Assembly: GCA_039584255.1 (NCBI GenBank)
Contig: JBDGYE010000005.1
Span: forward strand, 8,906-72,905
Direction of reading: 5' to 3'
Length of the DNA stretch: 64,000 bases
From: JBDGYE01 sp039584255
GTDB taxonomy: Bacteria > Gemmatimonadota > Gemmatimonadetes > Palauibacterales > Palauibacteraceae
Shown: positions 7,607 through 16,303 of the stretch, in pieces
Numbering within the stretch: the stretch's first letter is position 1
Layout: every line of letters starts with the position of its first letter
Notes under the pieces: model-generated
The model's database searches: none
What the model was told of the DNA's origin: nothing
The model's input: only the letters and a program-made list of their open reading frames with translations
Translations under genes and position numbers: made by a program

Positions 7607-9373
7607 GTGATCTCAGCCACGCGGGGCGGACTCAGCCTCTCTCTCGTCGTCACGGCCGGCGTACTGGCTGCGGCCTGCAGTGGCAACGAGGGTCCGGCGC
7701 CGTCCGATCCGACGACCACGATCCAGGTCCAGTTCTCGCCGGCCAGCATCGACTTCGGAGACACGCGGATGGCCACGGTCGAGGTTCGAAACGCGGGGCA
7801 GGCGACGGTCGGACCGGTCGAGCTGGTCGCGGGCACCGTCCGCGACGCCGGGGGCGCGGCAATCGCCGGATCGCGACTGGCTGTCACGCCGTCCGAGATC
7901 CCGACACTCGCCTCCGGGGCGACCCGAGAGGTGGCACTCGAACTCTCGCTCGGCACGGACATCGGTCCGGGAGAATACACCGTAGGTCTCGAGGCGCGCG
8001 TGGGCGGCGAGCTGGCCGCCTCGCTGGGCGCCGGCTTTTCAGTGTCGCCGGGAGGGCCGCCGATCGGCTTCCTCAGCATCAGCGGACCGTCCTCCTCCTC
8101 CCAGGGCGATGTGTTCGCCATCACGGTCGAGGCCCGGGACGCGGCCGGCCAGCCGGTGGAAGACCCCGAGATCGCCTGGTCGGTATCTCCCGTGTCCGCG
8201 GGCTTCGTCAGCGCCGACGGTAGGTTCGTGGGCTACACGCCAGTCACGGCGCGCGTGTCAGCCGAGGCCGGAAGCGTGGCCGACACGATCGAGGTGACCG
8301 TCACTCCCCGCAGCGTACCGCAGGGAGTCTTCCAGGTGCGTGCACAGGGTCTGGTGTCGAGTCGCTTCACCTCGGACCACTGGGAACACGGAAGGGCCGC
8401 GTACACAGGCACGTGGAGCTGCCGGGACGGCGGTGCGTGCGGTAACACGCTCTACGTTTGGGACGTGATCGACCCCGCATCCCCCGTGCTCTCAGACTCC
8501 GTCCGCGTCGATGCTCGCGTGGTGAACGACGTCAAAGTCCGCGACGGTGGAGACCTGGCGATCATCACCCACGAGTCGTCGCTGGATGGGCTGAACGGCA
8601 TCACGCTGCTCGACGTGACGGATCCCCTCCATCCCGTCGAGATCACACGGTTCACGGCACCCGACCTCAGCCCCGGCATTCACAACGTCTGGATCGACGG
8701 CGACTACGCCTACCTCGTGGTGGACGGAGCCATGACCTCCGCGGGCCTGCGGGTATTGGACATATCCGACCCGGCGAATCCGAGCATCGTGGCCAGCTTC
8801 TACGGCGGCTCGAGCTTCCTGCACGACGTCTACGTTCGCGACGGGCTGGCCTTCCTGTCGCACTGGTCGGCGGGCCTGATCGTGCTCGACGTCGGGAACG
8901 GAATCGCGGGCGGCTCGCCCACGAGCCCGAGAGAGGTGAGCCGGATCGTCATCCCGGGCTACCGGGTGCACAACACTTGGTACTGGCCGGGGTCGGGATA
9001 CGCCTTCGTCGGCGACGAGATAGGGGTACCCGGCGCCGTCCAGGTGATCGACCTCACGGATCTACGGAATCCGCGGTGGGTCGCCACGTTCACGCTTCCC
9101 GCAGCGGCTCCGCACAACTTCTGGGTCGACGAGGCTCGCGAGATCGCCTACTTCGCCTGGTACGAGAACGGCGTACAGGCGGTAGACGCCTCCGGCGAGC
9201 TACTGGGAGCGCTCGAAGAGCAGGGTCGGCAGATCGCAGGCCTCCAATACGGAACCGGCAACTTCTGCTTCGGCTCGGGAGGAACATGCACTTGGGCGCC
9301 GCAGCTTCACGACGGCCACATCTTCGTCTCGGACCTGAACACCGGGCTGTGGGTGCTCCAGCCCACGTTCTGA
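7607..9373 (+). CDS. LVIVD-repeat secreted lipoprotein
   Basis: A 588-residue protein from GTG 7607, preceded by AGGGAG with an 8-nt spacer. A type II signal ends in the lipobox AAAC (Cys25), so it should be lipid-anchored. Residues about 40-130 form a CARDB-like beta sandwich, and 145-240 a bacterial Ig-like domain with the EIAWSVSP and GRFVGYTPVTA pattern. The remainder is a beta propeller made of LVIVD-type blades (for example VLDISDPANPSIV and IDLTDLRNPRWV). Such proteins are surface or periplasmic scaffolds with unknown ligands. It is divergent from copCD and overlaps the next lipoprotein. Confidence 0.8.
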   Translation: MISATRGGLSLSLVVTAGVLAAACSGNEGPAPSDPTTTIQVQFSPASIDFGDTRMATVEVRNAGQATVGPVELVAGTVRDAGGAAIAGSRLAVTPSEIPTLASGATREVALELSLGTDIGPGEYTVGLEARVGGELAASLGAGFSVSPGGPPIGFLSISGPSSSSQGDVFAITVEARDAAGQPVEDPEIAWSVSPVSAGFVSADGRFVGYTPVTARVSAEAGSVADTIEVTVTPRSVPQGVFQVRAQGLVSSRFTSDHWEHGRAAYTGTWSCRDGGACGNTLYVWDVIDPASPVLSDSVRVDARVVNDVKVRDGGDLAIITHESSLDGLNGITLLDVTDPLHPVEITRFTAPDLSPGIHNVWIDGDYAYLVVDGAMTSAGLRVLDISDPANPSIVASFYGGSSFLHDVYVRDGLAFLSHWSAGLIVLDVGNGIAGGSPTSPREVSRIVIPGYRVHNTWYWPGSGYAFVGDEIGVPGAVQVIDLTDLRNPRWVATFTLPAAAPHNFWVDEAREIAYFAWYENGVQAVDASGELLGALEEQGRQIAGLQYGTGNFCFGSGGTCTWAPQLHDGHIFVSDLNTGLWVLQPTF

Positions 9374-11271
9374 TCGACCGACCCGGCGACCGGTGGAGGG
9401 CCCGCGGCTCCGGCGGCCCGACGCGCCTGGTCATACTTGCGCTCGCCTTCGGCTCGCTGGCCTGCGAAGGCTCCTCGGCGCCGCCGCCCGGCGCCGTGCT
9501 CTGGCTCTCGGCAGATTCCCTGGGAGCCGAAGCCGGTACGTACGTCGAGGCGTGGCCTGACGCGTCCGGGTATGGCCATGACGTGGCGGTCGTGCCTTTT
9601 CCCCCCGGCATCAGGCCGAGTGGCGATCCGCCGGACAGGCGCCCCCGTCTTACCCCTCCGGAAGAGGGACTGGCCGGTCATTCCGTGGCCAGGTTCGACG
9701 GCGCGGATGATCTGCTGGGCATTGCCGACGCGGACCTGCTCAACGTGGGCGGCCCCTATGGGCGGCGGACCATATTCCTCGCGTTTCGAACCGGTGTGGA
9801 TGTGCGGCGCCGGCAGATGCTCTTCGAGACCGGCGGAGACCTGCGCGGGTTCAACGTCTATCTGGACGAGGGCGTGCTTCGTCTGGGGGTCTACAACCTG
9901 TGGAACGACGACCGGGGAAGCACGACCCCGTTCGGACCCCTGACCATCTTCGCTCCGATTCGGCCCGGCACGGGCTACCTGGTCACCCTGGAGCTGGACC
10001 AGCCGCGCGGCTTGCTGCGGGGCTGGCTGAACGAACGGCCCATCGGCTCGGTGGCCGGTGCGGGCCGCGTATTCGTCCACCATGAGGACATCGGCATCGG
10101 CGCCATCAACGAAGACACCTACTACCACGACGGAGTCCGGCAAGGGGTGCCCACCGGCGATTTCTTCGCCGGGGATGTAGCCGAGATCCTCGTCTATAAC
10201 GACGTCCTGACCGACCGTGCGCGAAGAGCTACGGAACGGTACCTGGGCGGAAAGTACGGCCTCGGGCGACAGTCGAGTCCGGCCGCCCCGGATTCCGGCT
10301 CCCGCCTGTACGCCGCCTCGGGCATTACCGACGAGATCCTGAGGCTGGATCCCGCCGACGGCTCGCGCACGGGCACCGTCGACGTGGACCGGCGCCGGGG
10401 AGAGGTGGACGAGCCGCATGGAGTGGCAGTCGGCCCCGAGGGGCTTCACTGGTACGCCACCCTCTCCCACGGCGAGCCGACGCTCTGGAAGTTCGAGCTG
10501 GCCGGCGACCGCCTCGTCGGCCGCGTCCGGCTCCCGACCGCGGGCGCGGCGCGAATCGGCATCACGCCGGACGGGAAGCGGGCATTCATCCCCGACTATG
10601 ACCGCAGCAGGCCCGGACACCCTGGCAAGGTCGCCGTAGTAGGACTCGCGGATCTCTCCATCGAGGCTACGCTTAGCCCGTGCGCCGGTCCGCATCACGC
10701 GGCGCCCGATCCGACCGGCCGGCTCGTCGCCGTGGCCTGCAGCCTCAGCGATGAGGTCGTGATCCTCGACGCGCGGACGCTGGAGGAGGTGCGCCGGTTC
10801 CCTGTTGACGAGAGCCCGGGCCCTCCCGGCGCCCCAGGCTTCAAGCCGCTGAACCTCGCCTGGTCCACGGACGGCGCGACGCTGTACGTGGCGATGCACC
10901 TCACGGATGCGATCCGGGCCTTCGACCGCGACGGCAACGTCGTGGGCACCGTCACCGTCGGCGACGGACCGGCCCAGATCGCCGTCAGTCCCGACGGGCG
11001 GACCCTGGTGTCGGCGAACAGGCGCGACGGCAGCCTGTCCGTGGTCGCGGTTCCGGATCTGATCGAGCAAAAGAGGGTCGCGCTGGACACGGCGCGCCCC
11101 CACGGCGTGGCACTGGATACGGCCGGCGCCACGGCCTTCGTCACCTGTGAGGGGACGCCGGAGAGCCGAGCGCGTGTGGTCGCCGTCGATCTGGAAGCCG
11201 GTCGAGTAAAGTGGACGGCGGACGGGGGCGGATACGCGCTCGGAATCGCCTACGCTGCCGGCCCCCGGTAG
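9349..11271 (+). CDS. LamG-like plus beta-propeller lipoprotein
   Basis: A 640-residue protein. No ATG fits, and GTG 9349, overlapping the previous gene by 25 nt, is the best candidate. It gives a long basic n-region, hydrophobic core and lipobox SLAC. Residues about 50-300 resemble a concanavalin/LamG jelly roll (VLWLSADSLG, VARFDGADDLLGI, GDVAEILVYNDVL). Residues about 315-640 form a YVTN/NHL-type propeller with repeated DGRTLVSAN-like and HGVALDTAG units. The overlap indicates co-transcription with the LVIVD lipoprotein. A carbohydrate or surface-binding role is an inference. Confidence 0.75.
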   Translation: MGAPAHVLIDRPGDRWRARGSGGPTRLVILALAFGSLACEGSSAPPPGAVLWLSADSLGAEAGTYVEAWPDASGYGHDVAVVPFPPGIRPSGDPPDRRPRLTPPEEGLAGHSVARFDGADDLLGIADADLLNVGGPYGRRTIFLAFRTGVDVRRRQMLFETGGDLRGFNVYLDEGVLRLGVYNLWNDDRGSTTPFGPLTIFAPIRPGTGYLVTLELDQPRGLLRGWLNERPIGSVAGAGRVFVHHEDIGIGAINEDTYYHDGVRQGVPTGDFFAGDVAEILVYNDVLTDRARRATERYLGGKYGLGRQSSPAAPDSGSRLYAASGITDEILRLDPADGSRTGTVDVDRRRGEVDEPHGVAVGPEGLHWYATLSHGEPTLWKFELAGDRLVGRVRLPTAGAARIGITPDGKRAFIPDYDRSRPGHPGKVAVVGLADLSIEATLSPCAGPHHAAPDPTGRLVAVACSLSDEVVILDARTLEEVRRFPVDESPGPPGAPGFKPLNLAWSTDGATLYVAMHLTDAIRAFDRDGNVVGTVTVGDGPAQIAVSPDGRTLVSANRRDGSLSVVAVPDLIEQKRVALDTARPHGVALDTAGATAFVTCEGTPESRARVVAVDLEAGRVKWTADGGGYALGIAYAAGPR

Positions 11272-11301
11272 CTCGACGGCCGGGATCGCCGCCGGGGCTG
11301 G

Positions 11302-11697
11302 CTACAGCGACGCGATCGCTCTCTGCAGCCCTTCCTCGGCCCCATCCGCGACTGGCCGGATGGAATCGGACTCGGCCACATCCATCATCGAACGCGGACG
11401 CGCGATCGCCACCTCGGAGCCGCCATCCGTCTCGGCCACCACCACGTTGCACGGCAGCACGAGCCCAATGGAGTCCTCTGTGGTGAGGGCGCGGTGGGCC
11501 AGGGACGGGTTGCACGCCCCGAGGATCACGTAAGGCCGGAAGCCGACATCCAGCTTCTGCCTGAGCGTATCGCGCACGTCGATGGTGGTGAGGATGCCGA
11601 ACCCTTCGTCCTTCAGAGCCTCGGTCACGCGTTCGACGGCCTCCTCGTAGCCCACTCCAGGCAGTTCTCTGTACATGTTGTAGCCCGTCTGCTTCAT
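11302..11697 (-). CDS. DUF302 domain protein
   Basis: A 131-residue cytosolic protein from ATG 11697 (AGGAG, 7-nt spacer). It begins with the DUF302 pattern YEEAVERVTEALKDEGFGI and continues LRQKLDVGFRPYVILGACNP and IGLVLPCNVVV, which are diagnostic for this family. The family has a small alpha/beta fold and an unproven role in small-ligand or redox sensing. Two cysteines are present, in GACNP and LPCNV. It converges with the lipoprotein gene on its left and diverges from rlpA. Confidence 0.88.
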   Translation of the reverse strand: MKQTGYNMYRELPGVGYEEAVERVTEALKDEGFGILTTIDVRDTLRQKLDVGFRPYVILGACNPSLAHRALTTEDSIGLVLPCNVVVAETDGGSEVAIARPRSMMDVAESDSIRPVADGAEEGLQRAIASL

Positions 11698-11827
11698 CGA
11701 TCCGCTCCTGGCAGTCCGTGTCGCGCCGCCATCCGGGAAGCCACTACGGCCCACTATCGTAATGCCGTCGCCGCCTCCGTCAAACCCGTACTTGCGCGTT
11801 CGCCATAACGGCTGTCTACTCTGGGGT

Positions 11828-12481
11828 ATGCCAGTCTCTCCGCAGTCCGGGCGCTGTGTCCAACGGCCCGGCGGGTTCCCGCCCACTACCGCCCTGCTGG
11901 GGTTCGTCTTGCTCTCGGCCTGCGCCGGCTCCTCGCCTCCGCCGATGACATCCGCGTCGGAGGGCTGGACCGAGGAGGGGGTCGCTTCGTGGTACGGGCC
12001 GGGGTTCGATGGGAAGCGAACGGCCTCCGGCGAGGTCTACGACATGGAGGCCATGACAGCCGCCCACAGGCGCCTGCCGTTCGGGACGCGGGTCAGGGTG
12101 AACAACCTGGACAACGGGCGGCGGACGGAAGTGCGCGTTAACGACCGCGGACCGTTCGTGGACGACAGGATCATCGATCTGTCGCGGGCCGCCGCCAGGG
12201 AGATCGGCATGCTGGGCTCGGGAACCGCCCGCGTGCGGATCATCGTTGTCGAGATGTCGGAGCTGCTCCAGTGTAGCGTGGTCCAGGTGGGGGCGTTCTC
12301 GGAACGGTCCAACGCTGAGGCCCTGGAGCTCCGTCTCCGCTCCGCCGGAGAGCCGGTTCGCATCCTGCGCGGAGGCGACGGCATGAGCCGCGTCCTGCTG
12401 GGACCGTACGACGATCTGGAGACCGCCGAGAGCGTGAGCAGGCGCTACGAAGGCATGTTGAGGCCCTGCGAGTCGGTTTGA
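11828..12481 (+). CDS. rlpA: RlpA-like septal lytic transglycosylase lipoprotein
   Basis: A 217-residue protein from ATG 11828 with a lipobox LSAC after a hydrophobic signal. It has a double-psi beta barrel (GVASWYGPGFDGKRTASGE, FGTRVRVNN and VRVNDRGPF). The catalytic-type Asp of the NDRGPF motif is present. A C-terminal SPOR domain (VVQVGAFSERSNAEAL, LLGPYDDLETAE) binds denuded glycan at the septum. By family it cleaves peptidoglycan strands lacking stem peptides during cell separation. The start is supported by the complete lipoprotein signal rather than by a strong ribosome site. Confidence 0.88.
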   Translation: MPVSPQSGRCVQRPGGFPPTTALLGFVLLSACAGSSPPPMTSASEGWTEEGVASWYGPGFDGKRTASGEVYDMEAMTAAHRRLPFGTRVRVNNLDNGRRTEVRVNDRGPFVDDRIIDLSRAAAREIGMLGSGTARVRIIVVEMSELLQCSVVQVGAFSERSNAEALELRLRSAGEPVRILRGGDGMSRVLLGPYDDLETAESVSRRYEGMLRPCESV

Positions 12482-12599
12482 GTCGAACGACAGAAACACG
12501 GCCGCCTTTCGGAGTGTATGGAAGGGGCCGCTAGAGATGACGGAAGATGATGGACGGACGATCGACCAGCCTCGAGCGCCCGATCCGAGGGAGGATGGA

Positions 12600-15500
12600 A
12601 TGACACGTGGGCCTATCCGTTACCGGTCACTCCTCGTTGCCGGCGCCCTGCTCCTGGCAGGGGCCGCGCTTCCCGCGACCGCGGAGGCTCAGTACTTCGG
12701 GCGCAACAAGGTCCAGTACGAGAGTTTCGATTTCGAGGTCCTCAAGACCGAGCACTTCGACATCTACTACTACGACGAAGGGGAGGAGGTCATCCGGGAG
12801 GCGGCCCGCATGGCGGAGCGCTGGTACGCACGCATCGCGCGCCTTCTCGACCATCAGCTGAGGGGCCAGCAGCCGCTGATCCTGTATGTCAGCCATCCTC
12901 ACTTCGAGCAGACGAACGCGATCTTCGGAGAGATCGGCGAGTCGACGGGCGGCGTCACGGAGGTGCTGAAGCGGAGGATCGTGCTCCCGCTCGCCGGCCC
13001 GCTGAAGGAGTCCGATCACGTCCTGGGCCACGAGCTGGTCCACGCCTTCCAGTTCGACATCACCGCCTTCTCGGGCGACGGAGGAGTCGGCTTCCGGGGG
13101 CCGACGGCGCTCCTGCTTCCGCTGTGGTTCATCGAGGGGATGGCCGAGTACCTGTCCGTGGGACCCTTGGACGCCCACACCGCCATGTGGATGCGCGACG
13201 CCGCCAGCGGGTGCTGCGAGCTGCCCACACTCATGGACCTGACGCAGAACCCTTACAGGTACTTTCCGTACCGCTGGGGACAGGCCTTCTGGGCTTTCGT
13301 GGCGGGCAACTGGGGAGATGAAGCGATCGGCAAGATCCTCAAGGTCGCGGGGCGCAACGGAAACACCATCGGTGCCATCGAGGCGGTGCTCCAGGTGCCG
13401 GTCGATTCGCTGACGGCGGAGTGGCACCGGGCGATCATCGATATGTACGCTGAGGTGGCGGAGGACGATGAGGGAGCCCTGGCGGGGCTAGAGGCCAGGC
13501 AACCGGACGCCGAGGTGCCGGAAGGCGAGGAGGGCGACCGGCCGGAACCGCTCGACGACGAAGAGATGCTGGCAGTCTTCGCCGCTCAGCACGGCGGGGC
13601 CACCCCGCTGGTCTCGAAGCGCACCGGGGCCGGAGGTCTGAACGTCGGTCCGGCCCTCAGCCCGGACGGAAGCCGGGTCGTCTTCCTGTCGGAGAAGGAC
13701 CTGTTCTCGATCGAGATGTTCCTGGCCGACGCACAGACCGGGGAAGTCATCCGGCGCCTGACCAAGGCCGCTTCGGACCCGCATTTCGAGAGCCTCCAGT
13801 TCATCAACTCATCGGGCGCCTGGAGCTACGACAGCCGCCACTTCGCCTACGCTTTTGTCACCGCCGGACGGCCGGCGATAATCATCATCGAGGCGGAGAC
13901 CGGGAAGAAGGTGAGGGAACTCCGCTTCGAGACGCTGGGCGAGATCTTCACCCCGACCTTCTCGCCGGACGGGCGGTCGCTAGCCTTCTCGGCCATCGTG
14001 AACGGCTACACGGACCTGTTCGTCGTGGACATCGAGACCGAGGAGCTACGGCGCCTGACCAGCGACATGTTCGCCGACCTGCAGCCAGCCTGGTCCCCGG
14101 ACGGGGCGGCGATCGCCTTCGTCACCGATCGCTTCTCGAGCGACCTCGGCACGCTCGAGTACGGCAACTACCGGCTGGCGATCATTGACCCGGCCACGTC
14201 CGAGATTCAAGCCCTGCCGGTGTTCGGCGTCGGAAAGCACATCGACCCTCAGTGGTCGGCCGACGGCCAGAGCATCTACTTCGTGACCGACGTGAGCGGG
14301 ATCTCGAACGTCTACCGGTTCGAGTTCCAGGGAGGCAACCTGTACCAGGTCACCGACCTGAACACGGGCGTGAGCGGCATCACCGCGTTGAGCCCCGCCA
14401 TCTCCGCCGCGGCCGCGTCGGACAAGCTGGTGTACACCGCGTTCGAGGGCGGCGACTACAACCTCTACGCCATCGATGATCCGGCCCGGCTGGAAGGTGA
14501 ACCCATCGAGGCGGCCATCGCCGGGGTGAGCCCGGCGATGCTGCCGCCGCAGGACAGGTCCGCGGGGCTGGTGAGTGTGCTCATGGACGAGCCGGAGCTG
14601 GGTCTCGCGGACACCCTCACGTTCACCGCCGACAACTACCGGCCGGGCCTGGCCCTGGATTACGTGAGCCAACCCCAGCTTGCGGCTGGTGCCGACCGGT
14701 ACGGGGCCTTCCTCGCGGGCGGGATATCGCTCTTCTTCAGCGACATGCTGGGGAACCGCAACCTGGGCACCGTGGTGAACATCAACACCGCCGCCGGCGA
14801 CATCCTCAGGAGCTCGTCGCTGGTCGTGAGCTATCAGAACCGGCGGACGCGCTGGAACTGGGGCATCGAGGCCGGACAGGTTCCGTTTGTCACGAGCCAA
14901 TTCCGGCTATTGGACCTCGGCAACGGCTTATTCCAACAGGAAGAGCTCAGGCAGTGGCAGATCAACCGCCTGGTCACGACGGGAGTCTCCTATCCGTTCA
15001 GCAGGGCGTCACGCGTGGAGTTCGGCGCCGGGTTCCAGGGGATCGACTTCGCGAACGAGATCCGGCGCACCGTCTTCGATAGCTTTGGCGTCCAGGTCAG
15101 CGAAACGGAGAAGGAAGAGTTGCCGTCCCCGGAGACGCTTCTCATGGGGATCTTCACGGCGGCGCTGGTCTACGACAACACGCTGTTCGGAGGGACCGGG
15201 CCGATCCTGGGGCAGCGCTACCGGCTCGAGATCTCGCCCAGGGTCGGGGACCTGAACTACTACACGCCCTTGGTGGACTACCGCCGTTACTTCATGCCGG
15301 TGAGACCCACGACGTTAGCGTTCCGACTCCTCGGATTCGGCCGCTTTGGTCAGGACGCGGAGGACATCCGGCTGTCCTCATTGTACCTCGGGTACCCATC
15401 GCTGATGCGGGGATACAATGACGGATCGTACTCCTTCGACGAGTGCGAGGGCGGCGTCACGGATCAGGGACTGACCTCGTGCCCCGCCTTCGACCAGTTG

Positions 15501-15827
15501 TTCGGGAGCCGGATCGCCGTCGCCAACTTCGAGTACCGGATCCCGCTGCTCGGCTTCTTCGGTTTGATCCCGTCCGCAGGAGCTCCGCCGGTTGAGACGG
15601 CGCTGTTCTTCGACGCCGGAGTTGCCTGGAATAGAGCCCTCGATCCCACTTTCTCCTGCGCCAGCGACCTCACCGCCGGTGTCGACTGCCGGGAGGTGGT
15701 TACGAGCCACGGGATCGCCATGCGCGTGAACCTGCTGGGGCTGCTGCTCATGGAGCTGGACTTCGTGCACCCCAACAACCGGCCGAGGGGCTGGTACTGG
15801 CAGTTCAGCCTGGTCCCGTCGTTCTGA
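12600..15827 (+). CDS. peptidase MA-like / TolB propeller / outer-membrane barrel fusion
   Basis: A 1075-residue secreted protein from ATG 12600, preceded by GGGAGG. An in-frame ATG at 12537 would add 21 residues. It has a signal peptide ending ATAEA. A gluzincin metallopeptidase domain carries HELVH (residues 144-148) with downstream GMAEY (Glu about 183). A six-blade TolB/WD40 propeller spans about 350-690 with repeated SPDGRSLAFS-like blades. The C-terminal 330 residues are beta-strand rich, end in aromatic F, and look like an Omp85/surface-antigen barrel. The protease metal and catalytic residues are present. Substrate and barrel topology are inferred. Confidence 0.8.
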   Translation: MTRGPIRYRSLLVAGALLLAGAALPATAEAQYFGRNKVQYESFDFEVLKTEHFDIYYYDEGEEVIREAARMAERWYARIARLLDHQLRGQQPLILYVSHPHFEQTNAIFGEIGESTGGVTEVLKRRIVLPLAGPLKESDHVLGHELVHAFQFDITAFSGDGGVGFRGPTALLLPLWFIEGMAEYLSVGPLDAHTAMWMRDAASGCCELPTLMDLTQNPYRYFPYRWGQAFWAFVAGNWGDEAIGKILKVAGRNGNTIGAIEAVLQVPVDSLTAEWHRAIIDMYAEVAEDDEGALAGLEARQPDAEVPEGEEGDRPEPLDDEEMLAVFAAQHGGATPLVSKRTGAGGLNVGPALSPDGSRVVFLSEKDLFSIEMFLADAQTGEVIRRLTKAASDPHFESLQFINSSGAWSYDSRHFAYAFVTAGRPAIIIIEAETGKKVRELRFETLGEIFTPTFSPDGRSLAFSAIVNGYTDLFVVDIETEELRRLTSDMFADLQPAWSPDGAAIAFVTDRFSSDLGTLEYGNYRLAIIDPATSEIQALPVFGVGKHIDPQWSADGQSIYFVTDVSGISNVYRFEFQGGNLYQVTDLNTGVSGITALSPAISAAAASDKLVYTAFEGGDYNLYAIDDPARLEGEPIEAAIAGVSPAMLPPQDRSAGLVSVLMDEPELGLADTLTFTADNYRPGLALDYVSQPQLAAGADRYGAFLAGGISLFFSDMLGNRNLGTVVNINTAAGDILRSSSLVVSYQNRRTRWNWGIEAGQVPFVTSQFRLLDLGNGLFQQEELRQWQINRLVTTGVSYPFSRASRVEFGAGFQGIDFANEIRRTVFDSFGVQVSETEKEELPSPETLLMGIFTAALVYDNTLFGGTGPILGQRYRLEISPRVGDLNYYTPLVDYRRYFMPVRPTTLAFRLLGFGRFGQDAEDIRLSSLYLGYPSLMRGYNDGSYSFDECEGGVTDQGLTSCPAFDQLFGSRIAVANFEYRIPLLGFFGLIPSAGAPPVETALFFDAGVAWNRALDPTFSCASDLTAGVDCREVVTSHGIAMRVNLLGLLLMELDFVHPNNRPRGWYWQFSLVPSF

Positions 15828-15886
15828 TCGACTGCGACGGGCCACGCCGGTAGGCATTTGCGTGGCTCTTCTCCTCCGGAGGGTGT

Positions 15887-16234
15887 TTGAAGCTTGTCCT
15901 GAAATGGCTAATCAACGCCGCCGCTCTCTACGTGGCGGAGCGCCTGGTCCCCGGGATCCAGGTCGACGATACCGGTTCTCTTCTTCTGGCGGCGGCGGTA
16001 ATCGGCTTGGTGAACGCGGGTCTCAAGCCGCTGGCAGTCGTGCTTACGCTCCCCGTCACGGTCCTGACCCTCGGGTTGTTTTATCTTGTGGTTAACGGAG
16101 CGATGCTCTATCTGGCGGCCGCGCTGACTCCCGGCTTCGAACTGAGCGGATTCGGCGCCGCCGTTCTGGGGGCGCTGGTGATGTCGATCGTCGCCATGCT
16201 TCTGAGCGGAATCGTAGATGCCGAAGCGGATTGA
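15887..16234 (+). CDS. four-helix membrane protein, phage-holin IV-like family
   Basis: A 115-residue protein with four predicted transmembrane helices and the conserved features of this family: N-terminal LKWLINAAALYVAERLVPGI, then GLVNAGLKPLAVVLTLPVTVLTLG, and a LVVNGAMLYLAA helix. TTG 15887 is the only fitting start and follows GGAGG at 4 nt. Despite the family name these chromosomal proteins are not lysis holins as far as is known, and their function is unknown. It sits alone between the peptidase fusion gene and the baeRF3 gene, transcribed in the same direction. Confidence 0.8.
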   Translation: MKLVLKWLINAAALYVAERLVPGIQVDDTGSLLLAAAVIGLVNAGLKPLAVVLTLPVTVLTLGLFYLVVNGAMLYLAAALTPGFELSGFGAAVLGALVMSIVAMLLSGIVDAEAD

Positions 16235-16303
16235 CACGCCAACCTGAGCCCCGTCCTCGTGACGGGTCCATGCGGCTTTCGGGCGAAAGGAGCCGTGGCC
16301 ATC

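Noticed and set aside
9307..11103. Long minus-strand open frame (598 codons) opposite the LamG/propeller lipoprotein
   Set aside because: Arg/Gly/Val-rich without domain motifs or a ribosome site. It mirrors the codon structure of the real plus-strand gene, as expected for antisense frames in GC-rich DNA.
15887..16234. Prophage lysis gene
   Set aside because: The family name includes holin, but no other phage gene is nearby and chromosomal members are widespread.
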